A DNA stretch of 38,813 bases from a virus. The stretch spans positions 1-38,813 of IMG/VR virus record IMGVR_UViG_3300021963_000294; one strand, given 5' to 3'. The notes under the pieces are model-generated. The model searched no databases. It was not told the DNA's origin and was given only the letters and a program-made list of their open reading frames with translations. The position numbers and the translations under genes were made by a program. Shown here piece by piece: positions 19,431 through 28,267 of the stretch (its first letter is position 1; each line of letters starts with the position of its first letter).

Positions 19431-20579
19431 ATGCTCCGATCCGCCGCGTTCCTGACTGCCGTTCTGTTCGCCACGCCCGCGCTTGCCGTGGCCGGCGCAG
19501 ACCCGAGCCTGTTCAACTTCTCGACCGTGCACACGGTCACGAACTGCAACGACAGCGGTGCTGGTTCGTTCCGGCAGGCGGTGGAGGGCACCAGCGGCCC
19601 GCGCCGGGTGCAGTTCTCGGTTGCCTGCACCCTGACGCTCCTGACGCCGGTGACGGTCACCAACGGCAGCGTGTGGATCAAGGGCGAGACGGCTCCATCG
19701 CCGGGCTGGGAAATCGTCGGTCATCGGCTGGAGATCAAGAAGGCCACGGTCAAGGTTACGCACATGCGGTTCCGGCCCGGCACCAGCTCCAACCCGTCGC
19801 TACAGGACGCCATATCGGTGACGGGCGCGGCCATCGGCACCGGGCCGTCATCGTGCGCCGGCCAGCGGGACATGGGCAACATCATCCTCGACCACGTGTC
19901 GGCGACCTGGGCGCAGGACGAGAATATCCAGTTGTGGGGCTGCAACATCCACAACGCCACGGTGTCCAACTCGATCATCGCCGAGGGGCTGAAATCGAGC
20001 GGGCACCCGGACGGCGACCATTCCATGTCGCTGATCGTCGGACCCGGCGCGCGTGACGTGCTGGTGCACCGCAACCTGTTCGTGTCGAGCCAGTGGCGCA
20101 ACCCGGTGCTGCACGGCGACAGCACGACGGCGGTGGTGAACAACTGGATACACAACCCGGCGAACCAGAACATCCACGTCTATTCGCACGCCAGCTACAC
20201 GGCTCCGACCAAGGGGGCGATCATCGGCAATCTGATCAGCGCCGGGCCGTCCAGCCGGGTGGACCAGAAGTTCGGCAACGGATCGGCGAACACGGTCAAT
20301 TCCGGCTCGACGTTCTACCTGGACGACAACGTGCAGGAGGGCGAGATTTCGACGCTGAACGTGACGGCGGCGTCCGGGGCATCACTGGTGAGCACCAATC
20401 CCGTTCCCATCGGCTTCACGCCGATCAGCGCCTATGACGTGGAGGCTGCGCTGGTGAAGTGCGCCAATCCCTCTGCAAGCGCCGTAGGGCCGGTCTACAA
20501 GGACGCGACGGACCTTCGGCTGATTGCCGAGGCGTGTGCGCGCACTGGCTCGCTGAAGAACGCGCCCGTTTCGGAATGA
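19431..20579 (+). CDS. Secreted pectate-lyase-like beta-helix protein
   Basis: 382 residues. An N-terminal signal peptide (MLRSAAFLTAVLFATPALAV, probable cut near 'ALAVAGA') is followed by a right-handed beta-helix with the pectate-lyase signature: DHVSATWAQDENIQLWG, then TVSNSIIAEGLKSSGHPDGD, then LVHRNLFVSSQWRNPVL and VVNNWIHNPANQNIHVY. Such proteins cleave acidic polysaccharide in many phages. A classical signal peptide is unusual for a virion depolymerase, so it may be secreted by the infected cell. First gene of the late block, with GGAGG before the ATG. Confidence 0.8.
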   Translation: MLRSAAFLTAVLFATPALAVAGADPSLFNFSTVHTVTNCNDSGAGSFRQAVEGTSGPRRVQFSVACTLTLLTPVTVTNGSVWIKGETAPSPGWEIVGHRLEIKKATVKVTHMRFRPGTSSNPSLQDAISVTGAAIGTGPSSCAGQRDMGNIILDHVSATWAQDENIQLWGCNIHNATVSNSIIAEGLKSSGHPDGDHSMSLIVGPGARDVLVHRNLFVSSQWRNPVLHGDSTTAVVNNWIHNPANQNIHVYSHASYTAPTKGAIIGNLISAGPSSRVDQKFGNGSANTVNSGSTFYLDDNVQEGEISTLNVTAASGASLVSTNPVPIGFTPISAYDVEAALVKCANPSASAVGPVYKDATDLRLIAEACARTGSLKNAPVSE

Positions 20580-21220
20580 CACAGACCACCATCCGGCCCG
20601 CCAGCACCCAGCGGGACGGCCATATCCGCAGCCGCAGCACGGTCTACGCCACGTCGCAGACCGGCGGCACTCTGACCAACACCAACGCCTCGACGCCGAT
20701 CATCACCGGCCAGCAGTTTTCGACGCCGAACTACGACACGTTCGAGGGCATCGTCCAGTTCGATTGCTCGGCGATCACCAGCACGCAGGTGGTGTCCAAC
20801 GCGGTGGTCGAGGTGACGTTCGGCACGTCGTCGGCCACGAGTGACGTGAAGCTGGTGTCCATCAGCTCCGCCGTGGGCGCGACGGTAGACACGGCGGACT
20901 ATGTGGACGCCACGACGCTGAGTGGAAAGACCGTCTACGGTACGATCCCGGCGGCGTCGATTGTGGCGGCATCGACTGTCCAGGTGACGTTGACGGCTGC
21001 CGGCATCGCGGCTGTCCAGACGGCGGTGACGGCGGGAGGTTATTTCGAGGCGATGCTCGCGTCGGCCAACACCATCAACGCCGCCACGCCGACCGGTGAC
21101 GAGCGGGTGCGTATCGAGAGTTCGGAACACGCCACGGCCGGCAGCCGACCGGCGCTGATTGTGGACCACGTATCGCGCCCGGTGCTGACAACCCACTACC
21201 TCAACCAGATGGCGGGCTGA
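20576..21220 (+). CDS. Beta-rich virion or accessory protein
   Basis: 214 residues from MTQTTIRPASTQRDGHIRSR, ATGA-coupled to the upstream gene. Thr/Ser/Ala-rich beta pattern (VVSNAVVEVTFGTSSATSDV; FEAMLASANTINAA; RPALIVDHV), similar to the DNRLRE/carbohydrate-binding jelly-roll modules on phage fibres. No catalytic motif. Probably surface-exposed or associated with the beta-helix protein. Confidence 0.55.
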   Translation: MTQTTIRPASTQRDGHIRSRSTVYATSQTGGTLTNTNASTPIITGQQFSTPNYDTFEGIVQFDCSAITSTQVVSNAVVEVTFGTSSATSDVKLVSISSAVGATVDTADYVDATTLSGKTVYGTIPAASIVAASTVQVTLTAAGIAAVQTAVTAGGYFEAMLASANTINAATPTGDERVRIESSEHATAGSRPALIVDHVSRPVLTTHYLNQMAG

Positions 21221-21221
21221 C

Positions 21222-22319
21222 ATGATCTTCGTGAAGCAGTCCACCGCCGTTGACGTGGTGATCGGCCCGTTCGTGGACGACACGGACGGCAAGACGGCGG
21301 AGACGGCGCTTACCCTGTCCCAAGCCGACTGCCAGTTGATGAAGAACGGCGGCGCTGCGGCGCAGAAGAACGACGCTACAGCGGCCACGCACCTGGCGAA
21401 CGGGCAGTACAAGGTGCCGCTGAACACGACGGACACCAACACGCTGGGCGTGACGCGGCTGTCGATCCACGAGACGGGCGCGCTGCCGTGCTTTCTCGAC
21501 ATGATGGTCATGCCGGCGAACGTGTGGGATAGCCTGTTCGGGGCGGATTATTTGCAGGTGGACGCGGCGCAGTGGCTTGGCCAGACCATCGCGGCGGCGG
21601 ACACCAACGGCTATCCGAAGGTAACGGTGAAGTCGGGCACCGGAACGGGCGAAATCAGCCTGACGAGCGGCATCGCCAGCGTGAACGCGACGCAGATCAG
21701 CGGCGACAGCGTGGCGGCGGATAATCTTGAGGCCATGCTCGACGGCACGGGCGGCGTGACCCTGACAACCGCGCTGACTGGCAACATCACCGGCAACCTG
21801 TCCGGTTCGGTCGGTTCCGTGACTGGCGCGGTGGGCAGCGTGGCGGGGGCCGTTGGCTCGGTCACTGGCGCAGTCGGCTCGGTCACGGGCAATGTGGGCG
21901 GCAACGTCGTCGGCAGCGTGGCCAGCGTCACCGGCAACGTCGGGGGCAATGTCGTCGGGTCGGTAGGATCGGTGACGGGCGCGGTGGGAAGCGTGACCGG
22001 CGCGGTCGGTTCTGTCTCCGCTGGTGGTATCGCCGCCGCCACGTTCGCGGCTGGCGCGGTTGATGCATCGGCCTTGGCGACGGACGCCGTGACGGAGATC
22101 GTCAACGCGGTCCTGACCACGGCGATGACGGAGAGCTACAACACGGACGGTGCTGCACCCACGGTGGCCCAGGCGCTGATGGGCATCATGCAGCGGGTTA
22201 CTGAGTTCTCAATCTCCGGCACCACGATAACGGTCAAGAAACTGGACGGCTCGACCACGGCCATGACCCTGACGCTCGATAGCGCGACCACGCCGACCAG
22301 CTCGACGCGCGCCACATGA
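21222..22319 (+). CDS. Fibre-like protein with GSV repeats
   Basis: 365 residues. Residues 1-105 form a beta-sandwich-like domain (VDVVIGPFVDDTDGKTAETA; GQYKVPLNTTDTNTLGVTRL; LSIHETGALPC). A repeat tract of GSVTGAVGSV- and GNVGGNVVGSV-type units follows (about 190-268), and then a small C-terminal beta module (SISGTTITVKKLDGSTTAMT). The layout (domain, repetitive shaft, tip) suits a minor fibre or appendage. Confidence 0.7.
   Translation: MIFVKQSTAVDVVIGPFVDDTDGKTAETALTLSQADCQLMKNGGAAAQKNDATAATHLANGQYKVPLNTTDTNTLGVTRLSIHETGALPCFLDMMVMPANVWDSLFGADYLQVDAAQWLGQTIAAADTNGYPKVTVKSGTGTGEISLTSGIASVNATQISGDSVAADNLEAMLDGTGGVTLTTALTGNITGNLSGSVGSVTGAVGSVAGAVGSVTGAVGSVTGNVGGNVVGSVASVTGNVGGNVVGSVGSVTGAVGSVTGAVGSVSAGGIAAATFAAGAVDASALATDAVTEIVNAVLTTAMTESYNTDGAAPTVAQALMGIMQRVTEFSISGTTITVKKLDGSTTAMTLTLDSATTPTSSTRAT
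21792..22020 (+). repeat. Tandem Gly/Val repeats in fibre-like gene
   Basis: Degenerate 15-30 base units encode about eight GSV(T/A)GAV blocks interrupted by two GNVGGNVVGSV blocks. The arrangement is palindromic in broad outline: GAV units, two GNV units, GAV units. Confidence 0.75.
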
Positions 22320-22582
22320 CGGCGATTGCCACGCTGGGCTTTTCGCCCGGCACCATCGCCAACGTGGTGCTGCTGGGCTTCGGCGCGGTCGGTTCAGGAG
22401 CGACGTGGACCGATATATCCGGCGTATCGACGGCATGGGCCGATCAATCGGTGGCGGTGACAAGCTGGTCCGCCGCTTCGGGTGTTGCAACAACGTGGTC
22501 GCCCGTGACACCGGCATCGCCGTCATGGTCGACCGAGAGCCAGGTATCGACGACATGGACCGCTATTCCACCTGTGGAGTGA
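22316..22582 (+). CDS. Small protein with exact 10-residue Trp period
   Basis: 88 residues from MTAIATLGFSPGTIANV. After a hydrophobic N-terminus, six Trp recur exactly every ten residues (codons at 22406, 22436, 22466, 22496, 22526, 22556), within units like S-x-V-S-T-x-W. That suggests a short beta-repeat with a Trp ladder. ATGA-coupled to the fibre-like gene. Function unknown. Confidence 0.6.
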   Translation: MTAIATLGFSPGTIANVVLLGFGAVGSGATWTDISGVSTAWADQSVAVTSWSAASGVATTWSPVTPASPSWSTESQVSTTWTAIPPVE

Positions 22583-22586
22583 ACCA

Positions 22587-23213
22587 ATGAGCCTGCAAGC
22601 CACCATCGCCCCCGCCGCGCTCGACCGCGACGGCATCAGTGCATCCCAGACACCGGGAGGCGCGGGCAATCTGACCATCGGCGGGGCGTTGGCCTCGGGA
22701 GGATCGGTCACGTTCACCGACGCCCAGATTGTCGCAATCTATTCCGGTTCCAACATCGCGGCGCGGGTGTTCACCGTCACCGGCACCGACAGGTTCGGCG
22801 CGGCGATGACCGAGACGATCACCGGCGTCAACGCGGGCACGGTATCGGGCGTCAAGATGTTCAAGACCGTGACGCAGATCGCGGTGGACGCGGGCACCGG
22901 AGCGGCGGTGGAGGCGGGTGTGACCGGCCTGCTGAAAACCGGGTGGTATCAACTGCGGAACCGCAACGGCGATTTCGGCGCGTCGGTGGGTGTGGACATC
23001 TCCGGCACCTGCACCTTCAGCATTGAATACGCGCTCGCCCCGATCTCCGGCGCGGTGGCCGATGACAGCATTGTCGGATGGACCGAATCCGCCGGCGCGG
23101 GCAAGTCGGCGGACACGTTCCTGCCGATCACCAGCCCGATCTATGCCGTGCGGCTCAACGTGACGGCGTTCACCTCGGGCACGCTTGGCCTGTACATCGT
23201 CGAGAAACGATAA
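22587..23213 (+). CDS. Beta-rich structural protein
   Basis: 208 residues. Ig-like or jelly-roll pattern throughout (NLTIGGALASGGSVTFTDAQ; RVFTVTGTDRFGAAMTETIT; YQLRNRNGDFGASVGVDISG) with no catalytic motif and no signal peptide. It ends directly at the terminase gene (TAATG). Probably a head or appendage protein. Confidence 0.6.
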   Translation: MSLQATIAPAALDRDGISASQTPGGAGNLTIGGALASGGSVTFTDAQIVAIYSGSNIAARVFTVTGTDRFGAAMTETITGVNAGTVSGVKMFKTVTQIAVDAGTGAAVEAGVTGLLKTGWYQLRNRNGDFGASVGVDISGTCTFSIEYALAPISGAVADDSIVGWTESAGAGKSADTFLPITSPIYAVRLNVTAFTSGTLGLYIVEKR

Positions 23214-23521
23214 TGCCATTCCAGAAGGGCAATCCGGGCAAGCCGAAGGGTGCGCGTCACACCCTCGGGCAGAACATGGTCAAGGAACTGGCCATACAGT
23301 TCCAGAAACACGGTCGCCGATGTGTCGAGGACCTGGCGGTGAACGACCCGAAGGCGTTCCTCGACGTTTGCGTAAGGGTGCTTCCGAAGGAAATCAACGT
23401 CAGTGGCAACATCGACCTTAACCATAGCATCGAGATCGCGGCTCAAAGAGTGGATGAGATCATCTCTGCCCTCTCTCTCGCCGACGGAGAAGCATGCGAC
23501 GTTCAGGAGGCTCTGCACTGA
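23213..23521 (+). CDS. Terminase small subunit-like (DUF5681-like)
   Basis: 102 residues from MPFQKGNPGKPKGARHTLGQ. The 'KGNPGKPKGARH' opening is the DUF5681 signature found next to phage large terminases, and helices follow (MVKELAIQFQKHGRRCVEDL; AFLDVCVRVLPKE). It should recognise viral DNA for packaging. It overlaps the large-subunit gene by 68 bases. Confidence 0.75.
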   Translation: MPFQKGNPGKPKGARHTLGQNMVKELAIQFQKHGRRCVEDLAVNDPKAFLDVCVRVLPKEINVSGNIDLNHSIEIAAQRVDEIISALSLADGEACDVQEALH

Positions 23522-24929
23522 GAGCCTGTTCTTCCTGCTGGTCTACGGACTAGGCCGGGCGGACGCCGACAACGAATGGTGTTTCGACCGTTGCCGGGAG
23601 GTTCAGGACAACCCGAACGGCCATCTCGACCTGTGGGCAAGAGAGCACTACAAATCGACCGTCATCACCTTCGCGCTGACGATACAGGACATTCTCCGCG
23701 ATCCCGAGATCACCATCGGGATATTCAGCCACACGCGGGGCATCGCCAAGGGCTTCCTGCGGCAGATCAAGCGGGAATTCGAGGCCAACGCGCTTTTGAA
23801 GGCGCTGTTCCCCGACATCCTGTGGGCGGACCCGGCGAAGGACAGCCCGAAGTGGAGCGAGGACGAGGGCATCATCGTCCAGCGCAAGGGAAACCCGAAG
23901 GAAAGCACGGTGGAGGCTTGGGGGCTGGTGGACGGCCAGCCGACATCGAAGCACTACAAGCTGATGGTCTATGACGACGTGGTGACCCGCGAGAGCGTGT
24001 TCACGCCGGAACAGATCGCCAAGACGACCGAGGCATGGGAGTTGAGCCGCAACCTGACCAGCCAGGGCGGCGTGTCGCGCTACATCGGCACCCGCTACCA
24101 TTACAACGACACCTATGCCGAGATGATGCGGCGCGGTTCCGCCCTGCCCAGGGTCTACGCCGCGACACATGACGGCACGGTGGACGGTGATCCGGTGATG
24201 ATGAGCCGGGAACTGCTGGCGGAGAAGCGGCGCGACATGGGGCCATACACGTTCGGAGCGCAGATGCTGCAAAACCCGACCGCCGACGCTACCCAGGGCT
24301 TCAAGGGAGCGTGGCTACAGTATTGGAAGGTGGACAACTGGGCGGCGATGAACCGCTATATCCTGGTGGACGCGGCCAACGCCAAGCGTCCGTCGAGCGA
24401 CTACACGAGCATGTGGGTGGTCGGGCTGGCGTCGGACCAGAATTACTATGTGCTCGACATGATCCGTGACCGGCTCAATCTGACGGAGCGGGCGGACGCG
24501 CTGTTCAAGCTGCACCGCAGATACAGGCCGATGGGCGTTGGCTACGAGCAATACGGCGCGATGGCCGACATCGCCCACATGGAGGACCGCCAGGCGCGGG
24601 AGAACTACCGGTTCAGGATCACGCCGCTTGGCGGGTCGATGCCGAAGAACGACCGCATCCGCCGGCTGATCCCGGACTTCGAACAGGGCCGGTGGTATCT
24701 GCCCGAGAGCGTGCACCGGACCAACTACGAGAAAATCACCCGCGATCTGGTGGTTGATTTCATCGAACAGGAATACAAGGCGTTTCCGGTTGCCGGGCAT
24801 GACGACATGCTCGACGCGCTGTCGCGGCTATACGAGGACGACATGAAGATCGTATGGCCGCAGCACCACGAGGAACGGCGGGACGACTATGGTTCCAGAG
24901 GCGCGGGATTTTCACCTTGGGCGGCATAG
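23454..24929 (+). CDS. terL: Terminase large subunit
   Basis: 491 residues from ATG 23454; a GTG at 23403 would give 508. The ATPase has a deviant Walker A (WAREHYKSTVIT, 61-72) and Walker B YKLMVYDD (168-175). The RNase H-like nuclease starts at RYILVDAANAKRPSSDYTSM (301-320, D306) and ends with GHDDMLDALSRL. The motor pumps DNA into the prohead through the portal encoded next. The start choice is uncertain because both starts lie within terS. Confidence 0.93.
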   Translation: MRSSLPSLSPTEKHATFRRLCTESLFFLLVYGLGRADADNEWCFDRCREVQDNPNGHLDLWAREHYKSTVITFALTIQDILRDPEITIGIFSHTRGIAKGFLRQIKREFEANALLKALFPDILWADPAKDSPKWSEDEGIIVQRKGNPKESTVEAWGLVDGQPTSKHYKLMVYDDVVTRESVFTPEQIAKTTEAWELSRNLTSQGGVSRYIGTRYHYNDTYAEMMRRGSALPRVYAATHDGTVDGDPVMMSRELLAEKRRDMGPYTFGAQMLQNPTADATQGFKGAWLQYWKVDNWAAMNRYILVDAANAKRPSSDYTSMWVVGLASDQNYYVLDMIRDRLNLTERADALFKLHRRYRPMGVGYEQYGAMADIAHMEDRQARENYRFRITPLGGSMPKNDRIRRLIPDFEQGRWYLPESVHRTNYEKITRDLVVDFIEQEYKAFPVAGHDDMLDALSRLYEDDMKIVWPQHHEERRDDYGSRGAGFSPWAA

Positions 24930-24975
24930 ATGGATATCTGGTCATGGCTTCACTACTGGCAGCACGAGGTAAGCG

Positions 24976-27069
24976 ATGAACGTCGAAACCCTGAGCCAGA
25001 ACAGCGAGGAACACGACGACCTGCTGGACCAGGCGCGGGCGCACTGGAACGAGGCGTTCAGCCATTGGGGCAAGTGGCGGGACCGGGCGAAGGAGGACTT
25101 CGCGTTCGTGGCCGGCGAGCAGTGGGCCGAAACCGACAAGCAGAAGATGATCGACGAGATGCGCCCGGCGGTGACGTTCAACCGCATCCAGACGGTGATC
25201 AACGCCGTCACCGGAAGCGAGGTATCTAACCGGCAGGAGGTCAAGTATTACCCTCGGGAGGAGGGCGATGCGCGGGTGTCCGAGTTGATGACATCCACGG
25301 CCATGTGGGTGCGTGACGGCTGCGATGCCGAGGACGAGGAAAGCGATGCCTTCGCCGACATGATTATCTGCGGTCTGGGCTGCACCGAGACGCATCTGGA
25401 CTACACGCGCAACCTGGACGGCGACATCATCATTGACCGGGTGGACCCGTTCGAGATGTACCCGGACCCGAACGCCACCAAGCGGAACCTGGACGATAAG
25501 CGGTATGTGTTCCGGGTGAAGGACTATTCGCGGGAGGAGTTCAAGTACTACTGGCCTGACGCCGAACTGCCGACGCCGGAAGCCCGCGACACATGGGGCG
25601 CGGCTGCCGACGACGCCAACAAGACCAGCGACTACCGCGAGGGCTATTACCCGTCGCCGGGCGACCGGAACGGCTTTCCGGGAACGCGCAAGATACGTGT
25701 GGCGGAATACCAGTGGTGCGAATACGAGACGGTCTACCGGGTGTCCGACCCCTCCGGGCAGATTGTGCCGCTCGACGACAAGCGGTTCAGCGTCTACCGC
25801 AAGCAGCGGGAAGATCAGATCAAGGCCACAGAGGCGCAGGTAAAGGCGATCCGCAAGCAGTGGAAGGATGCCGCCGGTGTGCTGTCGGAGGCCATGCCGG
25901 GCGTCGAGACGGTGCGGCCCGAGGACGTGATGCAGCTTCCGCCGATCCCTGAGCCGCTGAAAGAGGGCCGGGATTACGTCAAGCAGCGCAAGAAGGCGAT
26001 CAGGCAGGCGTTCTTTGCCGGATCGACGGTGTTGCAGGAAGGTGACGCGCCCGTGCCGGAGTACTTCACCTACAACTTCATCACCGGCATGCGCGACCGG
26101 AACGAGAACACATGGTACGGCATCGTCCGGGCGATGAAAGACCCGCAACGGTGGGCCAACAAGTTCTTTTCGTCGATCATGCATATTATCAACAACTCGG
26201 CCAAGGGCGGCGTCATGGTCGAGCGCAACGCCGTGTCCGACCTGTCCAAATTCGAGAAGGACTGGGCCAATCCGACGAAAGTGTCTGTGGTCGAGAACAT
26301 GGCCGGCGTGCGCGAGAAGCAGCTTGCGACCTATCCGAACGGCCTCGCCGACCTGATGCAGTACGCCATTTCGTCCATTCGGGACGTGTCCGGCGTCAAC
26401 CTGGAGCTTTTGGGGCTTGCCGACCGCCAGCAGGCGGGTGTTCTGGAGGCGCAGCGCAAACAGGCCGGCATGACCGCGCTGGCGACCATGTTCGACGCGC
26501 TGCGCCGCTACCGGAAGGAACAAGGCCGGCTGCTACTGAAGATGATCAACGAATACATCGCCGATGGGCGGCTGGTCCGCGTGGTCGGCGACGAAGGCGC
26601 GCAATATGTGCCGCTGATGAAGCAGGATGGCGTGCTCGAATACGACGTGATCGTGGACGAGGCTCCGTCCAGCCCGAACAACAAGGAACGGGTGTGGGGC
26701 ATTATTCAGGGCATGTTGCCGACGATCATGAACCTGCCGGCGGCGGGCCAGATCATGCTTGAAATCCTGCCGTACACGCCGCTGCCCGAGAGTCTGGTGG
26801 CCAAGCTGAAGGAAATGGCCAAGGCGCAGGTGGACCCGAACGCGGTTCAGGCGCAGCAGCAGGCGCAGCAGCTTGAAATGGCCGGTGTGCAGGCCGAGGT
26901 GGAGAACACCCAGGCCGACACGTTGAAAAAGCAGGCGGAAGCGCGCAAGATTGCCGCCGAGGCCGGAACGGTCCAGCCGAAGATGCAGCTTGAGGCCGCG
27001 AAACAGATGCACGACGCGCAACAGGACGTTCACCGCCAGGCCATGCCGATGATGCCGGTGCAGAGATGA
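24976..27069 (+). CDS. Portal protein, P22 type
   Basis: 697 residues, GAGG six bases before the ATG. Characteristic stretches: DRAKEDFAFVAGEQWAE, RPAVTFNRIQTVINAVTGSE, DPFEMYPDPNA, GVNLELLGLADRQQAGVLEA, all found in P22-like portals. The long C-terminal helix is Gln/Ala-rich (QAQQQAQQLEMAGVQAEVEN), as in the portal barrel. It forms the dodecameric DNA gate and docking site for terminase and the adaptor. Confidence 0.92.
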   Translation: MNVETLSQNSEEHDDLLDQARAHWNEAFSHWGKWRDRAKEDFAFVAGEQWAETDKQKMIDEMRPAVTFNRIQTVINAVTGSEVSNRQEVKYYPREEGDARVSELMTSTAMWVRDGCDAEDEESDAFADMIICGLGCTETHLDYTRNLDGDIIIDRVDPFEMYPDPNATKRNLDDKRYVFRVKDYSREEFKYYWPDAELPTPEARDTWGAAADDANKTSDYREGYYPSPGDRNGFPGTRKIRVAEYQWCEYETVYRVSDPSGQIVPLDDKRFSVYRKQREDQIKATEAQVKAIRKQWKDAAGVLSEAMPGVETVRPEDVMQLPPIPEPLKEGRDYVKQRKKAIRQAFFAGSTVLQEGDAPVPEYFTYNFITGMRDRNENTWYGIVRAMKDPQRWANKFFSSIMHIINNSAKGGVMVERNAVSDLSKFEKDWANPTKVSVVENMAGVREKQLATYPNGLADLMQYAISSIRDVSGVNLELLGLADRQQAGVLEAQRKQAGMTALATMFDALRRYRKEQGRLLLKMINEYIADGRLVRVVGDEGAQYVPLMKQDGVLEYDVIVDEAPSSPNNKERVWGIIQGMLPTIMNLPAAGQIMLEILPYTPLPESLVAKLKEMAKAQVDPNAVQAQQQAQQLEMAGVQAEVENTQADTLKKQAEARKIAAEAGTVQPKMQLEAAKQMHDAQQDVHRQAMPMMPVQR

Positions 27070-27293
27070 GCATACTGGGATGGGCGCGCGAGTTTGCCAC
27101 CGTCACCAACAGCAAGGTCACGGCGCTCCATACGCTGATAACCATCGAGGTTGATGGGATTGATACGAGCATCCGAATTGGCAATGGTGCAAGCCGCGAA
27201 CAGGTTGGCGAGATCATCGGACGATACGCTGACCGGCTAAGGAAATACGCCCAACACAGGGCGGAGATATCCCGCGAGGGTTCGGCTGCCTGA
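27066..27293 (+). CDS. Small hypothetical between portal and scaffold
   Basis: 75 residues from MSILGWAREFATVTNSK, ATGA-coupled to the portal. A compact alpha/beta pattern (KVTALHTLITIEVDGIDTSI; REQVGEIIGRYADRLRKYAQ) with no recognised family. Position suggests a minor head or regulatory role. Confidence 0.6.
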   Translation: MSILGWAREFATVTNSKVTALHTLITIEVDGIDTSIRIGNGASREQVGEIIGRYADRLRKYAQHRAEISREGSAA

Positions 27294-27322
27294 CCGCTTC
27301 AGGCTCCATCCAAGGATGTAAA

Positions 27323-28147
27323 ATGAGCACGCTACCCAACGACACAGGAACACCGGAAGTCGATGTTGCCCAAATGGACGATGCCGCGCTCGACGCAGCA
27401 CTCCAGGGCGCGCCGGCAGAGACGGTCGAGGAGGCCCCGGAAGAGGCCACGGAAGAAAAGGAAAAGCCCAAATTCGTCCCCCATGCGGCGCTGCATGAGG
27501 AGCGTGTGAAGCGGCAGGCGCTGGAAAAGGAAGCGTCGGACTTGAGAAGCTGGCAACGCCAGATGATGGATCGCATCCAGCAGGCCGAAGCCCTCAGGGC
27601 GCAGGAAGCCGCGCCGAAGCCGCCGTCCCTCGACGACGATCCCATCGGGGCCATCGTGCACAAGCTGGACACGGTGGAGGGCCGGTTGCAGGCGCAAGCC
27701 CAGATGCAGCAGCGTCAGGCCGAGGAACAGCAGTGGAACCAGTACGTCGAGCGCGACCGGCAGCAGTTCATGGCCCAGGCACCGGACTACCCGGACGCCA
27801 TCAACCATCTTGCCGAGAACCGGGCCAACATGTACCGGGCGCTCGGCTACGCGGACCATGAAGTTACGGCGCTGCTCAACCAGGACGCCAGCGCATTCGC
27901 CGTCAGGTCACGGCAGACGGGCATGAGCCTGTCGCAGATGCTCTACAACGCGGCCAAGGCGTCCGGCTACCAGCCACAACCGGCTGGCGAAGAAACCGCC
28001 GCCAAGCTGGCGACCATCGCCAAGGGCCAGGAAACCACCCGTTCGGCGGGCGCGGGCAGGGCGAAAGCCAGCCTCACCCCGGCTGATCTTCTGAACATGT
28101 CCCCGGAAGATTTCAACAAGCACTGGGACAAGGTAATGAAGGGCTAA
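27323..28147 (+). CDS. Scaffolding protein
   Basis: 274 residues, acidic N-terminus (EEAPEEATEEKEKPKF), long coiled coil (HEERVKRQALEKEASDLRSW to about residue 150) and a small helical C-terminal segment (LTPADLLNMSPEDFNKHWDK) of the type that binds coat protein. Low sequence complexity and the position just before the capsid gene are usual for prohead scaffolds. The 120-base gap after it (28148-28267) has no gene. Confidence 0.85.
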   Translation: MSTLPNDTGTPEVDVAQMDDAALDAALQGAPAETVEEAPEEATEEKEKPKFVPHAALHEERVKRQALEKEASDLRSWQRQMMDRIQQAEALRAQEAAPKPPSLDDDPIGAIVHKLDTVEGRLQAQAQMQQRQAEEQQWNQYVERDRQQFMAQAPDYPDAINHLAENRANMYRALGYADHEVTALLNQDASAFAVRSRQTGMSLSQMLYNAAKASGYQPQPAGEETAAKLATIAKGQETTRSAGAGRAKASLTPADLLNMSPEDFNKHWDKVMKG

Positions 28148-28267
28148 CCACCTTCTCCGTCACGCGGACGTTAATCGCTTCGGTGTAGTCGCCGTTACCG
28201 ACTTCTTCGCTCCAGCCAGCGTCATGGGCTGACCAAACCCTTTCACATCAATCAAGGAGTCAAGATC

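Noticed and set aside
24930-25229. Open frame from ATG right after terminase
   Set aside because: It runs inside the portal gene in another frame, with no ribosome site and shadow-like composition (Arg/Gly/Pro-rich).
24760-26523. 587-codon open frame on the minus strand opposite the portal
   Set aside because: Long antisense frames are expected in GC-rich coding DNA; composition is His/Val/Arg-rich with no motif or ribosome site.
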